Origin: 2-02-FULL-48-14 sp041645035
GTDB lineage: Bacteria > Patescibacteriota > Gracilibacteria > UBA1369 > 2-02-FULL-48-14
Direction: 5' to 3'
DNA length: 64,000 nucleotides
Assembly (NCBI GenBank): GCA_041645035.1
Contig: JBAZQU010000002.1
Location: 3,461 to 67,460, forward strand
The translations under genes were made by a program, and so were the position numbers. How positions within the stretch are numbered: position 1 is the stretch's first letter; each line of letters opens with the position of its first letter. Below are positions 26,106 through 35,347 of this stretch, piece after piece. The notes beneath the pieces are model-generated. The model saw only the letters and a program-made list of their open reading frames with translations, was not told the DNA's origin and did not search any database.

Positions 26106-26824
26106 CTCGCCATATTCTCCTGGACAAAGCGGGCCACGCCCATCATGTGGTCGATGGATTCGCCGCAATCCCCCCAAAACCCGGATAAAATCGTGTGGGT
26201 AAGCGTGCCGTTTTTAACGTAGTAGTCATTCACATCCGTGATTTCCATTTCGCCACGTGAGGAAGGTTTTACAGATCGAATCACCTCAAAAACCCCGGGA
26301 GTAAACAAGTAACAGCCCGAAACCGCATAAGGACTGGGTGGATTCACGGGTTTTTCCAAAATTTCTACAATTTTTCCATTTTCCAGGCGAGGAACCCCAT
26401 AACTTTGAGGTTGCTCCACCTCTTTCAAAAAAATATGAGCCTCACTGGTTCCTGCTTCAAATTCCCGTGCGGCCTTTTCCAGAGAATCTTGGAAAATATT
26501 ATCCCCCAGCATGACCACGAACTTTTCATCTCCCACAAAATCCTTAGCCAAACTCAGCGCTTGGGCTATTCCCCTTGCTTCTTCTTGAACTTCGTAAGCA
26601 ATGTTTACGCCAAACTCAGTTCCGGCGCCCAGAAGCTCCAAGAAATGCCCGGCATGACCCTTGCCGGAGATCAACAGGATGGAATTTACCCCCATCTCCT
26701 TCAATTTCAGGAGAGGATAGTAAATCATCGGCTTGTTGTAGATGGGCAGTAAGTGCTTATTGGTGACTTTGGTCAGTGGCGTGAGCCTGGACCCGGTCCC
26801 TCCAGCGAGAATAACTCCTTTCAT
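26102..26824 (-). CDS. rmlA: Glucose-1-phosphate thymidylyltransferase-like nucleotidyltransferase
   Basis: The 240-residue protein starts MKGVILAGGTGSRLTPLTKV (nucleotide-binding G-x-G-x-R-L), has NKHLLPIYNKPMIYYPL, MLGDNIFQD and IVEILEKPVNPPSPYAVSGCY. These are RmlA motifs. At 240 aa it lacks the extended C-terminus of classic 290-aa RmlA, so it belongs to the short form. Placed next to rmlB, it would make dTDP-glucose. Confidence 0.88.
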   Translation of the reverse strand: MKGVILAGGTGSRLTPLTKVTNKHLLPIYNKPMIYYPLLKLKEMGVNSILLISGKGHAGHFLELLGAGTEFGVNIAYEVQEEARGIAQALSLAKDFVGDEKFVVMLGDNIFQDSLEKAAREFEAGTSEAHIFLKEVEQPQSYGVPRLENGKIVEILEKPVNPPSPYAVSGCYLFTPGVFEVIRSVKPSSRGEMEITDVNDYYVKNGTLTHTILSGFWGDCGESIDHMMGVARFVQENMAS

Positions 26825-26842
26825 ATGCTACGCACGTTAGTG

Positions 26843-27787
26843 CTAAGAGATAGTATACCAAGCAATCGTTTCGCGCATCCCTTCTTCCATGGAGACCGAA
26901 GGACTCCACCCGAGTTCACGTTTCATTTTGGCATAATTCATGGAATAGCGCTCATCATGCCCGGGCCGATCTTCTACAAAACTGATCAAATCTTCCGTTT
27001 TCCCCAGAGCTTTGAGAATCATTCGAGCAATCGCCAGATTTTCCTGATCATTGTCGGCCCCGATATTGTAAATTTCTCCAATTTTTCCTTTTTCCAAAAT
27101 AGTCAAAATTGCTTCACAGTGGTCACGAACGTAGAGCCAATCACGCACATTTTTACCCGTTCCGTAAACCGGCAGTTTTTCGTTTGCAACCGCGCGATTT
27201 ATCATAAGCGGAATGAAATTTTCCAGACTTTGATAAGGGCCATAATTGTTGGAACAACGGCTGATAGTCACGGGAACGCCAAAAGTTCTTAAATAGGAGA
27301 GACACAGGAGGTCGGAAGCCGCTTTGCTGGCAGAATAAGGACTACTGGGTTTTAAGGGACTGTCTTCGGTAAATTGTTCGGTACTTCCAAAACCCAAGTC
27401 GCCGTAAACCTCATCCGTGGAAATATGATGGAAGCGCTGCACTTTAAAATCGCATGCGCTGTCCAGCAGAGTTTGCGTTCCTTGTACGTTTGTAGTCACA
27501 AAAATGGCCGGATCTTTGATGCTGCGGTCCACGTGCGTTTCGGCCGCAAAATGCACCACCGTGTCGAATTTTTCCGCTTCAAAAAGCGCGCGCACCAGCG
27601 CGCGATCTTCAATGCGTCCTTCCACAAACTTCACCCCCCTTGCTTCCGCTTCCGCCAGATTCTCGCGGTGTCCGGAATAGGTGAGGGCGTCCAGCACCAC
27701 TAAACTATCCTCCGGACGTTTTTCCAGATGACTGTACACATAGTTGCTGCCAATGAAACCGGCTCCGCCAGTAATAAGAAGCTTCAT
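26843..27787 (-). CDS. rmlB: dTDP-glucose 4,6-dehydratase
   Basis: The 314-residue SDR protein has GGAGFIGSNYVYSHL, HFAAETHVDRSI, STDEVYGDLG (Asp-Glu catalytic pair), YSASKAASDLL, SNNYGPYQ and NVRDWLYVRDHC. Converts dTDP-glucose to the 4-keto-6-deoxy sugar that leads to rhamnose. The start overlaps the infB stop (ATGA). rmlC and rmlD are not in the window. Confidence 0.94.
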   Translation of the reverse strand: MKLLITGGAGFIGSNYVYSHLEKRPEDSLVVLDALTYSGHRENLAEAEARGVKFVEGRIEDRALVRALFEAEKFDTVVHFAAETHVDRSIKDPAIFVTTNVQGTQTLLDSACDFKVQRFHHISTDEVYGDLGFGSTEQFTEDSPLKPSSPYSASKAASDLLCLSYLRTFGVPVTISRCSNNYGPYQSLENFIPLMINRAVANEKLPVYGTGKNVRDWLYVRDHCEAILTILEKGKIGEIYNIGADNDQENLAIARMILKALGKTEDLISFVEDRPGHDERYSMNYAKMKRELGWSPSVSMEEGMRETIAWYTIS

Positions 27788-29844
27788 AGTGTCTTCATTT
27801 TCTTTTCTTCTTTCCAGGCTTCAAGTACATCGTGTTCTTCCAGCTGAACTTTGCCCTGATAACGGACTCCACATTCATTGCCCTGTTCAAGCTCCTCCAT
27901 GTCTTCGTTCACCAGCTTAAGGCCCGTAATTTTCCCATCCCCGATTTCTTTCCCGTCACGAAGCACACGTACATTACATTTACTCTTGAGGATTCCTTCC
28001 GTGATTTTTCCACCCACCACAAATTCGCCTTTACCGGTGAAAAAGACTTTCATCACCTTAAATTTTCCAAGTTCTACCAAAAGCACTTCAGGCTGAAGCA
28101 TCCCGGAGAGGATCTTACGGAGATCATCAATGAGTTCGTAAATGATCCTGTAGGTCACCACTTCAATACCCATGCGTTCCGCCAAACGTTTCACCTGTGC
28201 GCCTGTATCCGTGTGGAAACCAACCACTAGCGTCCCGGGGCTTGCCGCTGCCATAAGCACGTCCGATTCGGTGATATTTCCCACTCCGCTATGGATGACT
28301 TTAATAGCCACATCGTCATTTTTAATTTTGGCGAGCGCTTGCTTAATGGCCTCCAAAGATCCTTGCGTATCCGCCTTCATTACCACTTTGAGCAGTTTGA
28401 GCGAACCGTCTTTAATGCGTTGCAAAATCTCCTGCATGCCCATACCGGCGCTGATGAGCTGTTCGCGAGCCATATCATGTACTTGCATGGCTCGTTGACG
28501 CGCCATTTTTTCATCCCTAACCGCTTGTAAAATTTGTCCGCTCTCCACGGGATCGTGCAGTCCGGCAATCTGCGCGGTGTCGGAAGGGCCGAGTGCTTTG
28601 ATCGATTTTCCGGTGTGGTCGCGCATCTTTTTCACACGTCCGAAAGTTTGCCCCACAATGAAGTTATCGCCTATGTTCAGATTTCCCGTATTCACCAAAA
28701 TAGTTGCCACCGGTCCCAGGTTTGGGTCCAGATGGGATTCCACCACGGTAGCCACCGCCGGACGATTGGGGTTGGCCTTAAGGTCCAGCATTTCAGCGAC
28801 TAAAAGCACACTCTCCAAGAGTTCATCGATTCCTTGCTTATTTTTTGCGGAGATCGGCACCATAATCGTTTGTCCGCCCCATTCTTCGGATTGGAGACCA
28901 TATTCTACAAGTTCCGCTTTGATTTTATTGATGTTGGCATCAGGCTTGTCGATTTTATTGATCGCCACAATTACCGGCACATTCGCTTCTTTGGCGTGAT
29001 TAATGGCCTCTACGGTTTGAGGCATCACACCGTCGTCCGCGGCCACCACCAAAATGGCGATATCTGTGGCGCGAGCACCGCGAGCGCGCATTGCCGTAAA
29101 CGCTTCATGTCCGGGAGTGTCGAGGAAAGTAATCTTCTGTCCCTTACAAACAACTTGATAAGCCCCGATATGTTGGGTGATTCCTCCCGCTTCGCTGGCC
29201 ACCACATTCGCATTTCGAATCGCATCCAGCAGGGTCGTCTTCCCATGATCCACATGACCCATCACGCACACCACGGGCGGACGCCTTTTAAGATCCGCCT
29301 TTTCTTCTTCTCCGAGCAATTTTTCCAAGTCCCCTTTAAAAATATCTTCCGCATTCACATCGCTGCGCTGTTTTTTAAGCTGAACGCCCAGACCATCGGT
29401 GATAATCATTGCCGTGTCGAAATCAATAACCTGATTTAAACTCGCCAAAATCCCGTTCTTCATCAGCGCCCCGATTAGAACCGCGGCGCTAAGTCCTGTT
29501 TTTTCAGCTAATTCTTTTACGGAAATCATCTCAGAAATTTCCACGCCCTCGCGTTTGATTTGAGGATTGTCCGTTCGTCGAACCTCTGTTTTTTTAGTCA
29601 CTTTTCCGGCCTTCTGTTTGCGTTGAGTTTTTACGATCTCTTTTTCCTGTGCTTCCTCCACGATTTTTTCGTAGACTTCGGCTGCGCTCTTGTCACGACG
29701 TCCGGCAACCTCGTCCTTCACCAGTTCCACTACGTCATCCTCAATTTTTTCGGAATCTTCAAAGCCCAGCTCCAAAAGCAATTTTCTCATTTCACTTTCT
29801 GTGAGTCCCAGTTTAGAAGCCAAATCGGTCAGAGCGATTGCCAT
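27784..29844 (-). CDS. infB: Translation initiation factor IF-2
   Basis: The 686-residue GTPase has two N-terminal IF2_N-type modules (residues 1-50 and 105-155), G1 GHVDHGKTTLLDA at 196-208, G3 DTPGHEAF, G4 NKIDKP, G5 SAKNKQG and the C-terminal domains. IF-2 places initiator tRNA on the ribosome. It is first in an infB-rmlB-rmlA minus-strand run. A palindrome of the scattered family lies directly upstream. Confidence 0.97.
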   Translation of the reverse strand: MAIALTDLASKLGLTESEMRKLLLELGFEDSEKIEDDVVELVKDEVAGRRDKSAAEVYEKIVEEAQEKEIVKTQRKQKAGKVTKKTEVRRTDNPQIKREGVEISEMISVKELAEKTGLSAAVLIGALMKNGILASLNQVIDFDTAMIITDGLGVQLKKQRSDVNAEDIFKGDLEKLLGEEEKADLKRRPPVVCVMGHVDHGKTTLLDAIRNANVVASEAGGITQHIGAYQVVCKGQKITFLDTPGHEAFTAMRARGARATDIAILVVAADDGVMPQTVEAINHAKEANVPVIVAINKIDKPDANINKIKAELVEYGLQSEEWGGQTIMVPISAKNKQGIDELLESVLLVAEMLDLKANPNRPAVATVVESHLDPNLGPVATILVNTGNLNIGDNFIVGQTFGRVKKMRDHTGKSIKALGPSDTAQIAGLHDPVESGQILQAVRDEKMARQRAMQVHDMAREQLISAGMGMQEILQRIKDGSLKLLKVVMKADTQGSLEAIKQALAKIKNDDVAIKVIHSGVGNITESDVLMAAASPGTLVVGFHTDTGAQVKRLAERMGIEVVTYRIIYELIDDLRKILSGMLQPEVLLVELGKFKVMKVFFTGKGEFVVGGKITEGILKSKCNVRVLRDGKEIGDGKITGLKLVNEDMEELEQGNECGVRYQGKVQLEEHDVLEAWKEEKKMKTL

Positions 29845-29859
29845 CTGCGATACAGGTTA

Positions 29860-29874
29860 CTCGGTGAAACCGAG
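29860..29874. repeat. Small palindrome upstream of infB, GAA loop
   Basis: CTCGGT-GAA-ACCGAG, 15 bp before the infB ATG. Same 6-3-6 design as the element at 22722 with a compensated stem change (C-G to T-A). Confidence 0.5.
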
Positions 29875-29932
29875 GGTGTTTAAAAAAAGCCCCCCCACTC
29901 TAGGTTAAAACAGGTTTAAAGTAAAGAAATGA

Positions 29933-31048
29933 TTACTCCAATTCTATGGGTTTGTCCTCCAAAAGGGCCATTTCAATCTGTCCACCCACTTTGCCGTCAG
30001 TCAGTTTATAAACGTCTTTATCAATTTTTTTGAATTCACGACTTGCCGAATTATAAGTACTGACAGTTGTGCCAATCTGTTTTCCCAGTTTTTGCATGTA
30101 TTCGTCATAAGCACCTATGTGATGCCCCAAAGTATCAATATTCTTCAAAACCTCTTGGATGGACTCTTCAGCCGCGTCTCGACGCATGCCCTGAAGAACC
30201 GTCTGCAAATACGCATAGAGAGAAGTGGGGGAGACGATGGTCACATGTTTACTGCACGCATATTCCATGAGGTCCTGAGAATTCACATCCAGCGTCCCCA
30301 CGTTATAAATCATCAAATTGTAATAGACCCCTTCCGCCGGGATGAACATGAAGGCAAAATCGGTGGTTCCCTCCGCGGGACGCACATACTTAGCAGTCTC
30401 GTCGATGCGTTTTTTAACATCCGTCTTGAAGGCTTTTTCCAGTTCGTCACGTCGGCCCTTATCCGTTTCTTCCATCAACATATTATATTTTTCCAAGGAA
30501 AATTTGGCATCAATAGGAATGATCATTTTGTTCTGGAAAACAACCGCGTCCACAATTTCTCCGTTTTTCATTTTGTGCTGCATTTCAAATTGTTTGGGTG
30601 GCAGGATATTTCCCAAAAGCTTTTCGAGAAAATATTCACCCAAAATTCCACGTTGTTTCGGATTTTTCAAGATATTCTCCAGACTTTTCATTTGCTGCGC
30701 AAAATCCACCACTTGTTTATTGGTTTCTTGAAGGTTCGTGAGATTCTTAGTCACTTCTTGAATAATGGTGGTACTTTGAGCGAACTGCTTCTGCATGGTT
30801 TGCGTACTGTCCGTTTGGTGCTTCGTTAGGGATGCTTGAATTTGATTTAACTTAGCCGTCATCTCCTCTCGATTCTTGCCATGCCCACTTTCAACATCTC
30901 GTCGGAGCTCCGAAATAACCTGCAGCATCATCTGCATGCCGGCGTCATCCTTGGGATTTTTCAGCCCTTCAAGTTTTTTATTGAGGAAATAAAGCAATCC
31001 TCCAAAACCCAAAATGGCTAGCACAAGCGGAAAAAACCAGTTAGACAT
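29933..31048 (-). CDS. rmuC: DNA recombination protein RmuC homologue
   Basis: The 371-residue protein has an N-terminal membrane helix (WFFPLVLAILGFGGLLYFL), a coiled coil (residues 45-130) and the RmuC domain: QRGILGEYFLEKLLGNILPP, VVFQNKMIIPIDAKFSLEKY, DFAFMFIPAEGVYY and STYNSASREF. RmuC limits inversions between short repeats; the mechanism is not settled. Divergent from a promoter that drives the ncRNA candidate. Confidence 0.93.
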   Translation of the reverse strand: MSNWFFPLVLAILGFGGLLYFLNKKLEGLKNPKDDAGMQMMLQVISELRRDVESGHGKNREEMTAKLNQIQASLTKHQTDSTQTMQKQFAQSTTIIQEVTKNLTNLQETNKQVVDFAQQMKSLENILKNPKQRGILGEYFLEKLLGNILPPKQFEMQHKMKNGEIVDAVVFQNKMIIPIDAKFSLEKYNMLMEETDKGRRDELEKAFKTDVKKRIDETAKYVRPAEGTTDFAFMFIPAEGVYYNLMIYNVGTLDVNSQDLMEYACSKHVTIVSPTSLYAYLQTVLQGMRRDAAEESIQEVLKNIDTLGHHIGAYDEYMQKLGKQIGTTVSTYNSASREFKKIDKDVYKLTDGKVGGQIEMALLEDKPIELE

Positions 31049-31049
31049 A

Positions 31050-31078
31050 TTGACAAATTATTTTAAATGTTTTATAAT
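31050..31078 (+). promoter_or_regulatory. Perfect consensus promoter of the ncRNA candidate
   Basis: TTGACA (31050-31055), exactly 17 bp, and TATAAT (31073-31078), so both hexamers match the sigma-70 consensus. It fires on the plus strand into a region without a protein frame and starts 2 bp from the rmuC start codon. Confidence 0.85.
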
Positions 31079-31084
31079 TACCTG

Positions 31085-31264
31085 ATTGATCATTGATAAC
31101 TCGGTGTTTGGAAAGGAATTGTGGAGGAGTGCCTACATCAACAAAGCCATACGTGGATTGGTCCCTCCTCTGCAATTTCGTCTCAAACACGGTAAGTGTA
31201 AGCTCACCCTAACGGGTTGGCAACACGATTTCATAAAAAACCCTATGTCAAAATAGGGTTTTAT
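31085..31264 (+). ncRNA. Structured small RNA, about 180 nt, 6S-like shape
   Basis: It lies between a perfect promoter and a strong terminator and has no open frame. Its core is a long hairpin: GTGTTTG (31104-31110) pairs with CAAACAC (31184-31190), then comes a symmetric 6/6 internal loop, then a continuous 13-bp helix AATTGTGGAGGAG (31117-31129) with CTCCTCTGCAATT (31165-31177) with two G-U pairs. Length, strength of promoter and a long rod with an internal bubble resemble 6S RNA, but I cannot match the sequence to a family. Functional identity is inference. Confidence 0.65.
31237..31264 (+). terminator. Bidirectional terminator between ncRNA and rpsA
   Basis: Arms AAAACCCTAT (31237-31246) and ATAGGGTTTT (31253-31262) are perfect, with a 6-nt loop. 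T-rich tails exist on both strands, so it can end the ncRNA and the convergent rpsA transcript. Confidence 0.85.
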
Positions 31265-31274
31265 TGTATTTACG

Positions 31275-32507
31275 CTAGTGCGATGCCTCTTCTTCTCCAT
31301 CCTCTTTCTTCGCCTTGGCCTTTTTTGGCTTTCCTGGGCGAAGCCCAGTCTGCTCCTGTTCTTCCACAGCCTCTTCCTTTTCTACTTTTTCCTCCTTTTT
31401 GACCTTCACTTTCTCAGCGGGAGCTTCACCCTCGGCAAGCAAAGAAAGACCGATACGTTTTTCATCCTTGTTGATTTCAATTACGCGAGTTTCCACGGCC
31501 TGACCAACTTCAAGAACCTTAGCAGGATCTTCCGGATTTCCGGGGATTTCTGAATTGTGGATAAGCCCGGTGATGTCATCGGAGAGCTGAACAAAAGCGC
31601 CAAATTGAGCGAGTCGGCTGATCTTGGTCTTAATCTTGGTTCCGATCTTGTATTTCTTTTCAATTTCTTCCCAAGGATCCTTGGTGAGCTGCTTCATAGA
31701 GAGGGAAATCTTGTCGCCGTCGATACCGATGATTTTCACTTGAACCTTGTCGCCAAGGCGAGCGAAGTCGTGGGCATCGGAAACGTGCCCCCAAGCGATT
31801 TCAGAGATGTGAACCAGGCCTTCCAAACCGTCAAAGGCCACGAAGATACCGAATTTCACAATTCCACTCACGGTACCATTTACAACGTCGCCGGATTTAA
31901 GGCCGGAAAGCGCATCGCTGCGTTCACGTTCGTAAGCACTGCGTTCGGAAAGAATGAGTTTTCCATTTTCTTTATCGAGATTGATGATTTTCACGCTGAA
32001 TTCCACGCCAATAAGTTCCTGAAGGCGAGAAAGAATCTTTGCGCTGTCAGCACCGTTAACTCGAGGGTAGTGCAAAGGAGCAAGTTGAGAAACGGGGATG
32101 AATCCCTTGATTCCGTCCACATCGAGTAACAAACCTCCTTTATTCGCTTCTTTAGGGCGAACCTTGAGCGTGGTGTTGTTTTCGTAAGCCTTAACGAAAC
32201 GATCCCAAGTCTTATCTTGGCTTGCGCGACGCAAAGAAAGCACCACGAGACCATCTTCATTTTCAGGGTCGAGCACGCAAGAAGTTATCTCTTCTCCGAC
32301 TTTAAGTTCCTCAATGGTTCCCATGGAGTCCTTAATTTCGCGTCCGGAAATCATACCGGTCAGCACTCCGCTGAGGTCGACAATAATGCAGTTCTTTTCA
32401 ATAGAAACCACCGTTCCCGTGACCATAGCCCCGGGCTCGGGAAGAGTAAGAGCAGGGGATTCCTGCATGAGTTGATCCATAGGGACCACTACAGTTGCTT
32501 GATTCAT
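31275..32507 (-). CDS. rpsA: 30S ribosomal protein S1
   Basis: The 410-residue protein has four S1 RNA-binding domains (for example GAMVTGTVVSIEKNCIIVDL, GDVVNGTVSGIVKFGIFVAF with GLVHISEIAW, GTKIKTKISRLAQFGAFVQL with GLIHNSEI). The tail is a Lys/Glu-rich low-complexity region. S1 with four domains is shorter than the six-domain E. coli protein. The tail contains QTGLRPGK, encoded by an in-frame palindrome at 31334-31348. Confidence 0.93.
   Translation of the reverse strand: MNQATVVVPMDQLMQESPALTLPEPGAMVTGTVVSIEKNCIIVDLSGVLTGMISGREIKDSMGTIEELKVGEEITSCVLDPENEDGLVVLSLRRASQDKTWDRFVKAYENNTTLKVRPKEANKGGLLLDVDGIKGFIPVSQLAPLHYPRVNGADSAKILSRLQELIGVEFSVKIINLDKENGKLILSERSAYERERSDALSGLKSGDVVNGTVSGIVKFGIFVAFDGLEGLVHISEIAWGHVSDAHDFARLGDKVQVKIIGIDGDKISLSMKQLTKDPWEEIEKKYKIGTKIKTKISRLAQFGAFVQLSDDITGLIHNSEIPGNPEDPAKVLEVGQAVETRVIEINKDEKRIGLSLLAEGEAPAEKVKVKKEEKVEKEEAVEEQEQTGLRPGKPKKAKAKKEDGEEEASH
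31334..31348. repeat. Palindrome inside the rpsA coding region
   Basis: CTGGGC-GAA-GCCCAG followed by TCTGC. It encodes part of QTGLRP in the low-complexity tail of S1. A near copy lies in the lipoprotein gene at 36103. Confidence 0.7.
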
Positions 32508-32604
32508 AAATCAATCGGCATAAGGTTGAATTAGAGGTATAGAGCTTTATCGTTCAGCAACCTTATGACTTGATACTGAATCTAATAAAGCCCCGCGATT
32601 CTAA

Positions 32605-35247
32605 TTACTTTTCCTCTACCTGTAAAGCAGATTTTGCATTTGTTCCCTTTTTGAGCCCCGCTTTGGTGCGCGGCGCCTTTTTTTTGAGCTCGATTCTATC
32701 CTCGACTTTTAAAATTTGTAGAACATCACCTTCTTCAAAATCACCGTCGAGCAGACCTTGAGACAAGGGGTCTTCAATAAGTTCCTGCACTTTGCGACGA
32801 ACCGGACGAGCTCCATAATCGGGGTCCGTACTCAGAGTTGCAAGTAAGTCGAGAGCCGTGGGCGTAAGGTCCAGCACGATTCCTTTGTCCTTAATACGAT
32901 CTTGCAGTTCTCGCACATGGATTTCCACAATTTGTTTAATATTTGCGTGAGTGAGCGGCCTGAAGACCACGATGTTATCCACGCGGTTAAGGAATTCAGG
33001 TTTGAAATGAGCCTTAAGGTCCTTCAGAACCTCATCCTTTTTGTGTTCGAAACCTTGCAGTGCGGCATCCATTTCACTGGTATTCAATTTGAATCCAATG
33101 GGCGCGGCACCCTCCGTGAGCTTGCGAGCTCCAATATTGGAAGTCATCACAATAATCGCATTGGTGAAATCCACTTTGCGACCTTTCCCGTCCGTGAGCA
33201 CTCCGTCTTCCAAAATTTGAAGGAGAATGTTAAACACATCGGAATGAGCTTTCTCAATCTCATCAAAAAGAATCACACTATAAGGTTTGCGACGCACTTT
33301 TTCGGTGAGTTGACCGCCTTCTTCATAACCCACGTAACCCGCAGTAGTTCCCGTGAGACGTGAAGTGTTGTGACGTTCCATGAATTCACTCATATCAATC
33401 TTAATCAGCGCCTCTTCATCGTGATAAATTTCGCGGGCAAGGGTTTTTACGAGTTCGGTTTTACCGACTCCGGTAGGTCCAAGGAAAATAAAGGATGCTA
33501 TAGGGCGCTTTCCGCTGGAAATTCCCGTTCGGCTGCGACGGATGGCCGAGGCCACTTTCTTGAGCGCTTCTTCTTGGCCCACCACATGATTTTTGAGGGT
33601 ATCTTCAAGACTCTTCAACCTTTCCACATCCTCTTTAACCAGTTTGGTCACGGGGACCCCGGTCATGCGCGAAATCACGCGTGCCACATCTTCCGCATCA
33701 ATACTTCCACGCATTTCGCGAGGAATTTTGACGTGCTTTTCCTCCTCGATCTTTTCCATGAGGATAAGTTCTTGCTGACGAAGATCGGCGGCTTTTTCAT
33801 AATCCTGGTCGCCAACGGCCTTCTCCTTCTCTTTGGTGATACGTTTGAGTTGACGTTGATATTCTTTGAGTACATCGCTTTCCTGCCTGCTCGCCATTCC
33901 TTTGAGGGCGGCGGCTTCGTCCATTACGTCGATGGCTTTATCGGGGAGAAAACGATCATTGACGTAGCGCTTGGAAAGTCTAACCGCGGCTTCGAGGGCA
34001 TCATCGTGAATGATGAGATTGTGATGATTTTCAAAGCTTTCTTTAATACCCTTTAAAATTGCAAGAGTGTCTTCTTCACTTGGTTCGTCCACCATCACGG
34101 ATTGAAAACGGCGTTCAAGAGCGGCGTCCGCTTCCACGTGTTTGCGATACTCATTAGTGGTGGTGGCCCCAATCATCTGAACTTTTCCTCGGGAGAGGGC
34201 GGGTTTCAAAATATTGGCGGCATCCAAACTTCCTTCCGCGCTTCCGGCACCAATCACGGTGTGAAGCTCGTCAATAAAAAGTATTACATTTGGTTGACTG
34301 GCCGCTTCTTCTAAAATGGTTTTAATGCGTTCCTCAAACTCTCCACGGTACTTGGTTCCGGCAACCACACTGGCCATAGAAAGGCACAAAATACGCTTAT
34401 CGAGCATGGTGTCAGGCACTTGTTCACGCACAATATGCTGCGCAAGACCCTCCACCACGGCGGTTTTACCGACCCCGGGTTCCCCGATAAGTACCGGATT
34501 ATTCTTAGTTTTTCGTAGCAAAATGGCGATACAGCGTTCGATTTCCTTGTCGCGGCCAATCACAGGATCCATTTTCTTTTCCGATGCCTCTTGTACGAGG
34601 TCTGTGGTGAAGTAATCGAGAGCGGGAGTGCCACTCTTTCCTTCCTTTTTCTTGGCATCGAAGCCGGTTTCCTTGGTTTCCTGTCCCGCAAGCACTCCTT
34701 GAAGGCCGTTGAGGAAGAATTCAAGAGGATTCACATTGCCGGGCAGGGTAGGTCCACTCGCGGTACTGGTTGGAGGCAAGGGACTTTGCTTCATACGTTC
34801 AAAGGTCTGCAAAATCTCATGACGAACATCTTCCGGAGAAATTTTCATATTTTCCAGAATCACGGTGGCGGCAGTGTTTTCTTGAACCACCAAGGCATAG
34901 AGGAGGTGCTCGGTTCCCACAAACATATGAGAGAACTCGTGGGCGCTGCGAATGGCATCTTCGATTACTTTTTTGGCAAAACCGGAAAGGCCGCCGGGAT
35001 TTTTAGATCCGCGCTGAGACATTTGTGTTCGCCCCACCGTTTTCAAAACCAGGTTTACATTTTCCAGCGTAACGCCAAAATTTTGCAAAACAGTAGATCC
35101 GAGGGAATTGCGCTGAGACAAAATTCCAATGAGAATATGTTCGGTTCCCACGTAGCTGGTCCCCGTTTTTTTGGCAACCTCTTGCGCCACAATGAGTGCC
35201 TGCTTGGCCTCTTTCGTAAACTTGTTGAATTGATCTGGATTGGACAT
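32605..35247 (-). CDS. clpC: ATP-dependent Clp protease ATP-binding subunit ClpC
   Basis: From ATG 35247 (MSNPDQFNKFTKEAKQALIV) the protein has 880 residues. It has the double Clp-N domain, AAA1 with GEPGVGKTAVVEGLAQ and VILFIDELHTVIGAG, a UVR-type linker (DYEKAADLRQQELILMEKIE), AAA2 with GPTGVGKTELVKTLARE and the D2-small domain. An upstream ATG at 35304 is open, but MSNPDQF is the typical ClpC start. ClpC unfolds substrates for ClpP; clpP is not in this window. Confidence 0.95.
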   Translation of the reverse strand: MSNPDQFNKFTKEAKQALIVAQEVAKKTGTSYVGTEHILIGILSQRNSLGSTVLQNFGVTLENVNLVLKTVGRTQMSQRGSKNPGGLSGFAKKVIEDAIRSAHEFSHMFVGTEHLLYALVVQENTAATVILENMKISPEDVRHEILQTFERMKQSPLPPTSTASGPTLPGNVNPLEFFLNGLQGVLAGQETKETGFDAKKKEGKSGTPALDYFTTDLVQEASEKKMDPVIGRDKEIERCIAILLRKTKNNPVLIGEPGVGKTAVVEGLAQHIVREQVPDTMLDKRILCLSMASVVAGTKYRGEFEERIKTILEEAASQPNVILFIDELHTVIGAGSAEGSLDAANILKPALSRGKVQMIGATTTNEYRKHVEADAALERRFQSVMVDEPSEEDTLAILKGIKESFENHHNLIIHDDALEAAVRLSKRYVNDRFLPDKAIDVMDEAAALKGMASRQESDVLKEYQRQLKRITKEKEKAVGDQDYEKAADLRQQELILMEKIEEEKHVKIPREMRGSIDAEDVARVISRMTGVPVTKLVKEDVERLKSLEDTLKNHVVGQEEALKKVASAIRRSRTGISSGKRPIASFIFLGPTGVGKTELVKTLAREIYHDEEALIKIDMSEFMERHNTSRLTGTTAGYVGYEEGGQLTEKVRRKPYSVILFDEIEKAHSDVFNILLQILEDGVLTDGKGRKVDFTNAIIVMTSNIGARKLTEGAAPIGFKLNTSEMDAALQGFEHKKDEVLKDLKAHFKPEFLNRVDNIVVFRPLTHANIKQIVEIHVRELQDRIKDKGIVLDLTPTALDLLATLSTDPDYGARPVRRKVQELIEDPLSQGLLDGDFEEGDVLQILKVEDRIELKKKAPRTKAGLKKGTNAKSALQVEEK

Positions 35248-35347
35248 AATTCTTTTAAGATTAAGTGTTCTTACAATGATAGCAAATCGGCCCTGTTTTT
35301 TCATCCATTATCTTTTGCCTAAAATAGGAAAAGCTTTCTGGTATATT

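Noticed and set aside
31085..31264. Leader or riboswitch of rpsA
   Set aside because: The promoter and terminator direct transcription on the plus strand, opposite to rpsA, and it lies at the 3' end of rpsA.
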